From: CAVVVS01 sp963751355
GTDB taxonomy: Bacteria > Bacteroidota > Ignavibacteria > Ignavibacteriales > Ignavibacteriaceae
Assembly (NCBI GenBank): GCA_963751355.1
Contig: CAVVVS010000005.1
Coordinates: forward strand, 6,043-70,042
Length of the DNA: 64,000 nt
Reading direction: 5' to 3'
A model generated the notes under the pieces. It worked only from the letters and a program-made list of their open reading frames with translations, did no database searches and was not told the origin of the DNA. Position 1 is the stretch's first letter, and each line of letters opens with the position of its first letter. Below are positions 18,425 to 26,424 of the stretch, one piece after another. The position numbers and the translations under genes were made by a program.

Positions 18425-18740
18425 ACTTTGTACTACTATCATGAAGGAATTTCAAATCTGTCCCACACGGATAGAAACAATTTGGAACAAATATAATTAG
18501 TGGAAAGTTTTTCCCTTTTGTTAACATTTCGAACTATCAAATTTTACTAAAAATCTAAAATAGAAATCAGTAAAAATGGAGTAAGTTGTTCATTTTTGAA
18601 TTGATACCAACAAATGATTGGATTTAAAAAGATATCTTCTGTTCATAAATTATTTTTTAGCATATCTGGGGTTCTAAAAAAAAGCTGCCGGAAAAGCAGC
18701 TTTTTTTGTAAGTCACTAACGGTAATCGTCAAAGTTATTT
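18425..18740. other. 316-bp convergent intergenic region
   Basis: AT-rich, holding a bidirectional terminator (18676-18707) between the hydrolase and norB genes. Nothing else was recognised. Confidence 0.7.
18676..18707 (-). terminator. Bidirectional intrinsic terminator of norB
   Basis: AAAAAAAGCTGC and GCAGCTTTTTTT arms around a CGGAAAA loop. The A/T tracts on both sides make it able to stop transcription of norB and of the convergent hydrolase gene. Confidence 0.9.
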
Positions 18741-20960
18741 TTAAGCTCTTTCCTTCACAAACTTTATTGATAGATTGAAAATGAAGAAAACGAGAATGAT
18801 TGCGCCGATTGCAAAAATAGTATCGCCGAACGCCCTTGTCCAGCGTATTGTTTGCATTGTGGGACTTTGAAGGAATGCAGCGCTTCTTGCATACCAATAA
18901 CCGTATTTCACCGACGCCCAGGTCTGCATCAATCCCACCGGAAGCAAGCTGAACACTACCATTGCGAATAAACCAAAGTTGATAAGCCAGAACGAAAATT
19001 TTAACGGTTTTTCATTCCATTTTATTTCCGGTCGGAGCGCTCTTAAACTGAAAAGCATCAGCCCGATTCCGAGCATTCCGTAAACACCGAACAGTGCGGC
19101 ATGTCCGTGAACCGGAGTAGTGTTTAATCCCTGCATATAATAGAGCGCAATAGGCGGATTGATCATGAATCCGAACAGACCTGCTCCGATCATATTCCAA
19201 AAAGCGACGGCAACAAAAAAATTGATAGGCCATTTATATTTTTTAACCCATTCTTTTGATCTGGACATCCGGATATTTCCCCAGGCTTCATAACCTACAA
19301 ACAGGAGCGGAACAACTTCGAGTGCACTAAATGCAGAACCCAGTGCGAGCACAAATATCGGTGTACCGGAAAAGTATAAATGATGGAGTGTACCTATAAT
19401 TCCACCGGAGAGGAATATTGTTGCGGCTAAAATAGTCGCCTGCCCCGCAGTTTTCAAGCTCAGGAGTTTTAGTCTGGCAAACAGAAATGAAATTACCACG
19501 GTAGCGAAAACCTCGAAGAATCCTTCTACCCACAGATGAACGACCCACCATCTCCAATATTCTGCGATTGCGAGGTTTGTATGTTTTCCATACATAAGAG
19601 CGGCAGCGTAAAAACCTGCAATTGCTATTGAAGAGATGAGGAAAAGAGTGAGAATGGGTTTTTGATCGTCTTTTTTAAGCAGCGCAGGTTTGATAGCTCT
19701 GAACATTAAAAACAGCCATAAGAATAATCCGGCAAGCAGAGCAATCTGGAAGAGCCTTCCGAGATCGATATATTCATAACCGCTGTGTCCCAGTAAAAAC
19801 CATAATTTTGAGGGGAGTAGATTCATCACGCTCAACCATTCTCCGAACATAGAACCAAGCACGACGACGAGTAATGCACCGAATAAAATATTTACTCCAA
19901 GTTTTTGTCCTCTCGGTTCAACACCGCTTACTGCTGGTCCGATATACAATCCTGAAGCAAGCCATGCTGTTGCTATCCAGAAAATACCAAGCTGCAGGTG
20001 CCATGTTCTTGTGATTGGATAAGGAATAACTTTTGCAATAGGGATGCCGTAAAATTTAGTTCCTTCAACTCCGTAGTGGGCCGTAATAACACCCATAATT
20101 ATTTGTAAAATGAACAATCCTGACACAACCCAGAAATATTTTATGACAGCCTGTTGTGAGGGAGTGGCTTTTGCTTTAAGCAAGGGATCATCGTTAGGAA
20201 TATCGCTGAAATCCGTATCATCTTTTTTTCCGGCGTAAAACCATGCCATTCCGCCGATTCCGGCTAACAGTAAAATAATACTTACTCCGGTCCAAATTAT
20301 TGATGCTCCCGTAGGATTATTTCCGATTAGCTCTTCATGCGGCCAATTGCTGGTGTATGTAATGTCATCATTCGGTCTGTCCGTTGATGCTGCCCAAGAT
20401 GTCCAAAAGTAAAATGCGGATAATTTACGAATCCGTGCGGGATCGGTCAGCGTATTTTTTCTAATGGAATAGGCATTCCTTCCGTTCATGAATACATCTG
20501 TGTAATGGGTAATATTACTCTGAATTGCTTCGGCTCTGAGGCTATCGATAGTAATAATCCCGGTTTTATTATTGTAAGTGTTGGTTCTGTAAATTTTTTT
20601 AAGACGGGCTTTCAATAATGCTTGATCATCATTTGGAAGGCGAGAATAATTTTTATTGAAATTTAAAACAGACCATTTATTTAAAACAAAAACAGCTTCG
20701 CGGTGAAGCCAGTCAGCCGTCCAATCGGGTGCTACATAACTGCCGTGCCCCCACACCGAACCGACTTCCATACCGCCCATTTCCTGCCAAACGTTTTGTC
20801 CGCTTTCTATATCTTCTTTTGTAAAGATTGTTTTTCCGTTAGAGGATTCAACTTTTTTCGGTATCGGTGGAGCCTGCTGGTAAATTCTTGTACCGACCCA
20901 GCCGAGTACCGCAAACGAAATAATAATAACTAGTATGAATGGTATCCAATATTTCTTCAT
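18741..20960 (-). CDS. norB: Quinol-dependent nitric oxide reductase (qNOR)
   Basis: 739-residue integral membrane enzyme reducing 2 NO to N2O with electrons from quinol. It has the fused N-terminal soluble domain typical of qNOR (residues ~30-220: ESGQNVWQEMGGMEVGSVWGHGSY...DWLHREAV) and then about 12-13 helices of the haem-copper oxidase fold. The histidine-bearing helices include RTWHLQLGIFW, EYWRWWVVHLWVEGFFEVFATV and TLHHLYFSG, plus PVHGHAALFGVYGM. Length matches the family. No norC or other denitrification gene is adjacent, so it probably serves NO detoxification or partial denitrification. An Fnr/Crp-type box lies upstream. Confidence 0.95.
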   Translation of the reverse strand: MKKYWIPFILVIIISFAVLGWVGTRIYQQAPPIPKKVESSNGKTIFTKEDIESGQNVWQEMGGMEVGSVWGHGSYVAPDWTADWLHREAVFVLNKWSVLNFNKNYSRLPNDDQALLKARLKKIYRTNTYNNKTGIITIDSLRAEAIQSNITHYTDVFMNGRNAYSIRKNTLTDPARIRKLSAFYFWTSWAASTDRPNDDITYTSNWPHEELIGNNPTGASIIWTGVSIILLLAGIGGMAWFYAGKKDDTDFSDIPNDDPLLKAKATPSQQAVIKYFWVVSGLFILQIIMGVITAHYGVEGTKFYGIPIAKVIPYPITRTWHLQLGIFWIATAWLASGLYIGPAVSGVEPRGQKLGVNILFGALLVVVLGSMFGEWLSVMNLLPSKLWFLLGHSGYEYIDLGRLFQIALLAGLFLWLFLMFRAIKPALLKKDDQKPILTLFLISSIAIAGFYAAALMYGKHTNLAIAEYWRWWVVHLWVEGFFEVFATVVISFLFARLKLLSLKTAGQATILAATIFLSGGIIGTLHHLYFSGTPIFVLALGSAFSALEVVPLLFVGYEAWGNIRMSRSKEWVKKYKWPINFFVAVAFWNMIGAGLFGFMINPPIALYYMQGLNTTPVHGHAALFGVYGMLGIGLMLFSLRALRPEIKWNEKPLKFSFWLINFGLFAMVVFSLLPVGLMQTWASVKYGYWYARSAAFLQSPTMQTIRWTRAFGDTIFAIGAIILVFFIFNLSIKFVKERA

Positions 20961-21045
20961 TAATTTATCCCTGTTTTTTTGAATGGAGAATTTTTGATTT
21001 TTTAACTAACTAATATTTGTATCCCTGCGGTTTTTTTGTACTTTC

Positions 21046-21090
21046 GAAAAATAGGGGAGATATACTTCCCAAAACCTTGACTTAAGTCAA
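21046..21090 (-). promoter_or_regulatory. Fnr/Crp-type box and promoter of norB
   Basis: TTGACTTAAGTCAA at 21077-21090 is a perfect 14-bp palindrome of the form used by the Fnr/NNR/DNR/HcpR branch of the Crp family. On the minus strand, 23 bases after the box, lies TATTTTTC (21053-21046), close to the Bacteroidota TAnnTTTG element. That spacing fits a class II activator site near -41. NO- or anaerobiosis-responsive activation of norB is inferred. Confidence 0.75.
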
Positions 21091-21212
21091 AAATAGGACA
21101 AAAATATCCGATTTAATTTATAATGATGCTTTAAAACACAGATTCTCTTAAAAAAGGTGAGTGCGTTATGATTTTATTTTGTGAAAGGTAGTCAGCAAAA
21201 CGTGAGTTATTT

Positions 21213-21292
21213 ATGAGTCCACTATAAAAAGTATATAAATGTTATTCTGAATCGGTGAAAGAATGACGCGTCTGAGTTTTTAAAGTGGAATT
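21213..21292. mobile_element. MITE-like element, short copy
   Basis: About 80 bp with imperfect terminal inverted repeats (left ATGAGTCCACTATAAAAA, right TTTTTAAAGTGGAAT). The left end and the following GTTATTCTGAA match the left end of the longer copy at 46626-46760. It encodes nothing and lies upstream of norB in the 449-bp gap 20961-21409. Confidence 0.6.
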
Positions 21293-21409
21293 ATTTATAA
21301 AAATATTTTTAATTATTATTACTATTGTGAATGATTTGAAAAATTTTGTGGTAAAATATTTTATTGGCGGGAATGTGAGGATTATAGATTTATTAATAAT
21401 AAGTCTTTG

Positions 21410-22075
21410 TTAGTAGTCAATATTTCCATACCCTAAAATTTTCGGACCAAAATTTATATTTAAAGCAACTATTCCGGCAGGGGTCATTCCTATACAATAA
21501 GGCTGGTGTGATTCGTCCGTGAAATAAAACATTGAGTATCCCCATTCATAAAATATTAAATCGCCTGTTTCCGGCTTGTCTATCGGTTTAATGAAATCTT
21601 TCAATTTATACCTGTTCTTTTCATCAACGTGAGTTTTTGAGTATTTATTAATCATATACGTTGCAAAACTAGGCGAATCAAAACCCTTTTGCGGATTTAT
21701 GCTGCCGATTTTCCATTTTATATTACCTCTTTTCATATCCTTTATTTCACTTAACAGGCGTGCTTGTTTTGGAAAAAGGGAAAATAGCATTTTCGATTCC
21801 GACCAGTTGATCTGATGGAGGTTGGATACGAAATCAGTGGATTTTTCTAATTGTTTTTGCAGCGCATTGATTTGCACTTTCATAGAGTCTATTTCTTTAA
21901 TATACTTTTCTCTTTCATTTTTTATTTCATTCAACTGCTTAATTTTATTGCCTGTAAAAATAATTAATATGAAAGCTAGTAGTATAGGAATAATACTATA
22001 TATAATTGTTCTATTGCGCGATTTGCGTTCTTTTTTTTCTATTAGTTCCAGCAGATCTTTTGGTTCTGTTATCAT
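21410..22075 (-). CDS. Membrane-anchored coiled-coil protein with NlpC/P60-like C-terminal region
   Basis: 221 residues: one transmembrane helix (~23-41), a coiled coil (~43-80), and a globular C-terminal part (~118-221). The last region reads like a diverged NlpC/P60 fold: GFDSPSFATYM resembles the GFDCSGxxxY nucleophile motif but has Ser134 for Cys, then PETGDLIFYEW resembles the GDLxFF strand, and SHQPYCIGM holds a possible His190. Such a change suggests an inactive or altered enzyme. It follows the two-helix gene by 1 bp and is clearly co-translated with it. The fold call is from motif reading only. Confidence 0.6.
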   Translation of the reverse strand: MITEPKDLLELIEKKERKSRNRTIIYSIIPILLAFILIIFTGNKIKQLNEIKNEREKYIKEIDSMKVQINALQKQLEKSTDFVSNLHQINWSESKMLFSLFPKQARLLSEIKDMKRGNIKWKIGSINPQKGFDSPSFATYMINKYSKTHVDEKNRYKLKDFIKPIDKPETGDLIFYEWGYSMFYFTDESHQPYCIGMTPAGIVALNINFGPKILGYGNIDY

Positions 22076-22076
22076 T

Positions 22077-22457
22077 TTATAATAAGGCTGTTTTTTCTAA
22101 TGTTTTCCACATTATTTCTTTCAGACGCTTAACTTCTTCCGGGTCCCTATTTGAATCATCCTTTATATTCACCAATAGCTGATTCTTTATTAAATTGAAT
22201 ACACCAATCTTTTCTTTTCGTTGAATTATCTCTTTTATTTGGAATCCGCTCAATGAAGATACAAAACCTCCCCCGATACTCAATAACGTTTTAATCCCTT
22301 CGGCTATTTGCTCCCCTGGTAATGCTACAGATATAATTATGACGACTACGCCGAGAATAAATATGCCTATTGCAAAAAGCAAATAATATTTAATCGCGCT
22401 GCGTTGGGAGGATATTAGGTTATCAAGATACGATTCATCTATTACAAAAGAGCTCAT
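22077..22457 (-). CDS. Two-helix membrane protein, partner of the downstream gene
   Basis: 126 residues with transmembrane helices at ~24-46 and ~54-74. The second helix is glycine/serine-rich (SIGGGFVSSLSGFQI) and is followed by a basic, helical tail (KEIIQRKEKIGVF...). This layout is reminiscent of the TRADD-N-associated transmembrane domain found in bacterial conflict and signalling proteins, but it is a resemblance only. No enzyme motif is visible. It is the first gene of a tight two-gene unit. Confidence 0.6.
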   Translation of the reverse strand: MSSFVIDESYLDNLISSQRSAIKYYLLFAIGIFILGVVVIIISVALPGEQIAEGIKTLLSIGGGFVSSLSGFQIKEIIQRKEKIGVFNLIKNQLLVNIKDDSNRDPEEVKRLKEIMWKTLEKTALL

Positions 22458-23261
22458 AGTCTCTCTTGATAGTTGAAAATAATGAAGTGTTAATTACTTA
22501 ACTAATAATGTAGTTTTTATTTATTTAAAATTCAATAAAAATTTTGGTAATTGTTAACTCGTTGTATTCACAGATATTACGTGAACACTTTGCTGAAGTT
22601 GATTCTCCAAAGAGCCGGCAAAGCGGCATTTCAGGGTGCGAAAACAATTCATTTTTGAGATTTCGAATACCTTCACAGCGGACAGGCAAGCGCGGAATGA
22701 TATGAACGAATTAGGTATCAGGTCAGGTAAATATTAGAGCCTATGCAAAACAAATTTTACTTAATTGTCATTTCGGCCGAGTGGGGAAATCTTACAATTC
22801 TAAAAGATTTGCACTTTAGGCTCAAAGGTCTCAGTCGATGATTCCTTCGAAATTACAAATAAACTATTTTACAAAAAGTCTATTATCTAAACATCTTTGA
22901 GTATATAGTATTTACTAATACGGTGGCAGTTTGTATTTCCCAAGTTAAAAATTTAATGAATTAAATCCTTAAAAAACTATTTGTTGGATGCGGGAATTTA
23001 TACCCTTTTTTATTCGAAAAACTAATTCTCAATTAGTTTTTGGGAAGGAGACTATACATTAATTTTGGATTAATTTGCATTTCTGGTAATGCATGGACCT
23101 GGCCTAAAAGATGTAGTTCCTTTTTCATCCTTTTGACCTATTGAATACTTCCTTAAATATAGTGATAATGCTTTAGGAATTAAATCAAGGAATCTCTTTT
23201 AGCTAAAGAAGGGATTTAAATTGTAGAAAAATAAAAAGGACATTACTGATGGAGGTTTAAG
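22458..23261. other. 804-bp intergenic region with repeat-like debris and one regulatory motif
   Basis: No gene was found. The middle (about 22735-22890) contains GTCATTTCGGCCGAGTGGGGAAATCTT-type sequence with partly inverted flanks and looks like a decayed intergenic repeat. The right part holds copy 1 of the shared upstream motif (23103-23150). Confidence 0.5.
23103..23150 (+). promoter_or_regulatory. Shared upstream motif, copy 1
   Basis: Contains AAAAGATGTAGTTCC then TTTTTCATCCTTTTG and ATTGAA, 112 bp before the YtxH-like gene. See copies 2-5 (24155, 24794, 26138, 27696). All point toward the downstream gene. Confidence 0.75.
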
Positions 23262-23690
23262 TTGGCTAAACATAGATATGAAATGGGAAAAGGATTAATG
23301 GTCGGAATATTTGCCGGTGCCGCTATCGGATCAATCATCACGCTTCTGTTCGCTCCGAAATCCGGGAAAAAATTTCGAAAGTACATTATATATAAATCAC
23401 AAAATTTTATCGATGATGCCGATAAATATATTGCAACTGCCAAAAAGGACGCATCACAATTAATTAAGGATGTAAAAAAAAAGTCGGAATTATTGGTTGC
23501 AGATGCTGAAGTGAAGTTAGATTCACTTTTAGATGAATCCGAAAAGATACTTAACAATACTAAAGATAGATTAGAAGATTATATGCATATTGGAAACGTT
23601 AAACTTGAAAAAGATAGTGGACGTTTGAAATCCTCCATCAAGGAACTCATAAATGATATTAAATCCGATAGGAAACATGATAGATCATGA
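23262..23690 (+). CDS. YtxH domain-containing protein
   Basis: 142 residues. The N-terminus (RYEMGKGLMVGIFAGAAIGSIITLLFAPKSGKKFR) is the YtxH signature: one glycine-rich membrane helix ending in LFAPKSGK. The rest is a charged helical domain with DAEVKLDSLLDESEK-type heptads. YtxH proteins are general-stress proteins of unknown mechanism in Firmicutes and are common in Bacteroidota. The TTG start is supported by GGAGG 6 bp upstream. The stop overlaps the next ATG by 4 bp, so the two genes are translationally coupled. Confidence 0.88.
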   Translation: MAKHRYEMGKGLMVGIFAGAAIGSIITLLFAPKSGKKFRKYIIYKSQNFIDDADKYIATAKKDASQLIKDVKKKSELLVADAEVKLDSLLDESEKILNNTKDRLEDYMHIGNVKLEKDSGRLKSSIKELINDIKSDRKHDRS

Positions 23691-24067
23691 CTTTAATTAA
23701 TATTATACTTGCCTTATTATTTATTTCCGTTTCCGCTGTTTGTATTTTTTTTATAATATACTTGAAAAAAATTACCGAGCACTTTGAGGAGGTTAATGAA
23801 GAATTCCATCTTTTTGTTGAAAACACTATCCCGATATTGAATAACCTGAACAAGATTACCCAACGTGTAAACAAGATCATAACCGGAGTTGAAGGATACT
23901 GGGAGGAACTCGACCAATCTATCATCACTGTTCGAGGGAAAATCTCGAATTCTGATTTATGGGCGAAATTCAAAGACGGACAGACGCGGGTTTTGGTAGT
24001 TAACAAAACTTTTAGGGCAATAGTAAAGGGTATTTCTACTTTCTGGCATGAATATAGGCGAAGGTAA
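23687..24067 (+). CDS. DUF948-like membrane protein, coupled to the YtxH gene
   Basis: 126 residues with one N-terminal transmembrane helix (~2-22, NIILALLFISVSAVCIFFIIYL) and a cytoplasmic helical domain (EHFEEVNEEFHLFVENTIPILNNL...). The pattern is that of DUF948/YtxG-type proteins, which often sit beside YtxH. It overlaps the YtxH gene by 4 bp (ATGA), so both probably form one membrane unit. No catalytic motif. Function unknown. Confidence 0.75.
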   Translation: MTLINIILALLFISVSAVCIFFIIYLKKITEHFEEVNEEFHLFVENTIPILNNLNKITQRVNKIITGVEGYWEELDQSIITVRGKISNSDLWAKFKDGQTRVLVVNKTFRAIVKGISTFWHEYRRR

Positions 24068-24154
24068 AATATATTTTTTAGTCGAGTGAGTTGTTAGTCT
24101 CGAATACGGTATTAGAACAGTTTTCTAAATAATTTTTTGTTATTAGTCAAAATC

Positions 24155-24185
24155 ATTTTTTTTCATCCTTTTGGGTTAATGTTTT
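24155..24185 (+). promoter_or_regulatory. Shared upstream motif, weak copy 5
   Basis: Contains TTTTTTTCATCCTTTTGGG. Only the core is kept, but it lies ~107 bp before the KaiC remnant, a spacing like that of copies 1, 3 and 4. Confidence 0.4.
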
Positions 24186-24274
24186 GTTTTACAGATTCTT
24201 TTTTATAAAAAATATAAAAATATTTTTTGAGAGGAATTAAAATTATATAGTTGTAAAAGTAATAAAAAGCATAA

Positions 24275-24469
24275 TTGGACGAGATTACCGGCGGAGGATT
24301 ACCAAAAGGGATACCGACTCTTTTATGCGGAGGCGCCGGATGCGGTAAGACCCTTTTCGCTGTGGAGTTTCTTGTCCACGGTGCAACGCTATACAACGAA
24401 CCCGGCGTATTTATTTCGTTCGAAGAAACTGAAAAAGACCTAACTACAAATGTTGCTTCGTTGGGATAA
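24275..24469 (+). pseudogene. N-terminal fragment of a KaiC/RadA-like ATPase
   Basis: 64 codons give the start of a KaiC domain: LDEITGGGLPKGIPTLLCG, the P-loop GGAGCGKT, EFLVHGAT, EPGVFISFEE and NVASLG, then TAA. The normal start (TGIPGLDEIT) is cut at the left: a stop codon directly precedes the TTG used here. The remaining ~400 residues of a KaiC protein are absent. Downstream frames up to ~24560 hold only scraps. Residue identity in the fragment is high, so loss is probably recent. Not expected to be functional. Confidence 0.8.
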
Positions 24470-25202
24470 GAACATGTTTCCGATTCGGCTGATTGAATGA
24501 ACGATATTCCCTCAACGGATATGGTGTTTATGTACGAAATGAGGTTTGCTCTTAATTAAACTTAGTAACTTATTTAAGGAAGATATTATTCTTTTGACAG
24601 TCTCATTCATTCCTAAAGAATATGATAAGATTAAAGATAAAAAGTAATGGTTACTAACGAACTAGATTATTCTCAAAGTACAAAAATGTTATTATAATGA
24701 GCCTGATTTTTTACCTGCACTTCTATTTACAGAAACGGCTGCTATTTATTGGAACCTTTGCTAATTTATCCGAGATTTTCATAAATAATCTGATTCCGAA
24801 GATGTAGTTCCTTTTTCATCCCTTTGCTCGATTTACACTGCCACAACATTTGTCTATCTTTTTATAGAGTAATAATGTGAATTAATTTATCTCACTTAAT
24901 CCGTACTGAGTAAAATTAAATCAAGAATTTGATACTTAACAAAAGCTTCTATACAAGCTATTGAATAATTTATATACTGTACGGGAACCGAGACATCAAG
25001 CACAGCAGTAGATACAATCACTGTAGTTTTTAAGCTGATGGCAGTAGCTCAGCGAGCTAATAATGAAAGTTTTTTTTAGGAATGCTTCTTACAACTAAAC
25101 TACAATTGCAAAGGTAATCGTTGCTGCTAAATAGAATACTGATTTAGGAATATTGGATTCAAGTCTGAATTAAATATAATAAAAAATGAAGGGGTTATAA
25201 TC
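24470..25202. other. 733-bp intergenic region with motif copy 2
   Basis: No intact gene. The first part presumably holds decayed sequence behind the KaiC remnant. Short open scraps such as FIPKEYDKIKDKK ending at 24645 were seen but not identified. Motif copy 2 lies at 24794-24840. Confidence 0.5.
24794..24840 (+). promoter_or_regulatory. Shared upstream motif, copy 2
   Basis: Contains GAAGATGTAGTTCC, TTTTTCATCCCTTTG and CTCGATT. The next gene is the OmpA-like lipoprotein, 363 bp downstream, farther than for the other copies. Confidence 0.7.
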
Positions 25203-25874
25203 ATGAAAAAAATAAAAGGGCTAATATTAATTTCAACATTAGTCTTGTCGATTTTTATTTATGGGTGCGGCGCAAGTAACACCGTTAAAGGAGGAGCTAT
25301 TGGCGGAGTTAGCGGCGGTGTAGTTGGTGGTGTAATCGGGCATTATTCGGGTAATACCGTATTAGGTGCAATTATTGGTGCGGCTGTTGGTGGTACCGCA
25401 GGTGCTTTGATTGGAAACTATATGGATAAACAGGCCGAAGAAATGAATAATGATATTGCCGGTGCAAAAATAGAAAGGGTTGGCGAAGGCATTAAAATCA
25501 CGTTCGATTCGGGAATTTTATTTGCAACCAATTCATCAACACTACAATCTCAAGCCAAAACTAATATTGATAAACTCGCTATCATTCTTAACAAATATCC
25601 TGATACAAATATTTTGGTAACGGGGCATACCGATTTTGACGGTACAGAGCAATACAACCAATCGTTATCCGAAAAACGTGCAAAATCAGTTTCAAATTAT
25701 ACAATGGGACAAGGAATTAATTCATCAAGGCTATCAACTATCGGGTTAGGGGAAGGTGAACCTATAGCATCAAATGAAACTGCTGAAGGGAAGAGGCTTA
25801 ATAGAAGAGTTGAGATTGCAATTTTTGCAAATGATAAGCTTAAAGAGGCTGCTGAAAACGGCGGACTTAACTGA
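25203..25874 (+). CDS. OmpA-like lipoprotein with glycine-zipper segment
   Basis: 223-residue envelope protein. Lipobox IYGC gives Cys22. Residues ~28-75 are a glycine zipper (GGAIGGVSGGVVGGVIG...) of the type that spans or associates with a membrane. Residues ~95-210 are an OmpA C-terminal domain: ITFDSGILFATNSSTL, the peptidoglycan-binding TGHTDFDGTEQYNQSLSEKRA, and GLGEGEPIASNETAEGKRLNRRVEI. It anchors the outer membrane to the wall. It lies in the stress-gene area and is preceded by a copy of the shared motif. Confidence 0.92.
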   Translation: MKKIKGLILISTLVLSIFIYGCGASNTVKGGAIGGVSGGVVGGVIGHYSGNTVLGAIIGAAVGGTAGALIGNYMDKQAEEMNNDIAGAKIERVGEGIKITFDSGILFATNSSTLQSQAKTNIDKLAIILNKYPDTNILVTGHTDFDGTEQYNQSLSEKRAKSVSNYTMGQGINSSRLSTIGLGEGEPIASNETAEGKRLNRRVEIAIFANDKLKEAAENGGLN

Positions 25875-25948
25875 TAGTTCTTTATTAATTACGACGAGAA
25901 CTTAATTTTTCTTTTTTGTAAGGCTTTGCGAAGGACTATGCTGAACGG

Positions 25949-25996
25949 ATTCATGGGCACTAAATATCAATAATGAAAAGCAAAGTGTCCATGAAT
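25949..25996 (+). terminator. Inverted repeat after the OmpA-like gene, possible terminator
   Basis: ATTCATGGGCACT and AGTGTCCATGAAT pair with one G-T over a 22-base loop, followed by TTTTG. A weak terminator is possible; the long loop is unusual. Confidence 0.5.
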
Positions 25997-26137
25997 TTTG
26001 AATATTCTTTTACAGCATTTGAAAATCGAATAAAAGTATAAAAAAAATATTCTGAAATTAGAAACGGAAAAAATAGTTTATAATTTATTCCTTCGCATTG
26101 CAGAATATAATAATCCTGACAATGTTAGAATTTTAAT

Positions 26138-26190
26138 CCATCCAAAAGATTTAGATCCTTTTTCATCCCTTTGCTCGATTGAATTACTCT
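26138..26190 (+). promoter_or_regulatory. Shared upstream motif, copy 3
   Basis: Contains CCAAAAGATTTAGATCC, TTTTTCATCCCTTTG and CTCGATTGAA, about 65 bp before the lmo0937-like gene. Nearly identical to copy 4. Confidence 0.8.
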
Positions 26191-26254
26191 ATTTCTCTTA
26201 ATAGATTAAACCAGGATTGAAACATTTTAAATTTGTACAGAAGGGATACTTACT

Positions 26255-26404
26255 ATGTTATATCTAATAGCGGTAGCTTTAATAGTTTTGTGGCTTTTAG
26301 GGCTGCTCACTTCATTCACTGCGGGCGGTGTTATTCACGTTCTGCTAGTAATTGCAATTATAATGATATTGCTCAGAATTATTAGAGGACATCGTGCGGT
26401 TTAA
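26255..26404 (+). CDS. lmo0937-family small membrane protein
   Basis: 49 residues: MLYLIAVALIVLWLLG, then LTSFTAGGVIHVLLVIAI and an end RIIRGHRAV. Two hydrophobic helices around a GG turn are the hallmark of the lmo0937 family (DUF5670), small membrane proteins of unknown function often associated with stress genes. It is missed by length-filtered gene calling. It has its own motif copy upstream and the permease gene starts 20 bp after its stop, so they are likely co-transcribed. Confidence 0.85.
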   Translation: MLYLIAVALIVLWLLGLLTSFTAGGVIHVLLVIAIIMILLRIIRGHRAV

Positions 26405-26424
26405 TACTGCATTATAGGCAATAC

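Larger units (their letters stand above)
25875..26254. other. 380-bp intergenic region with inverted repeat and motif copy 3
   Basis: Holds an inverted repeat shortly after the OmpA-like gene (25949-25996) and motif copy 3. No gene was found. Confidence 0.6.
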
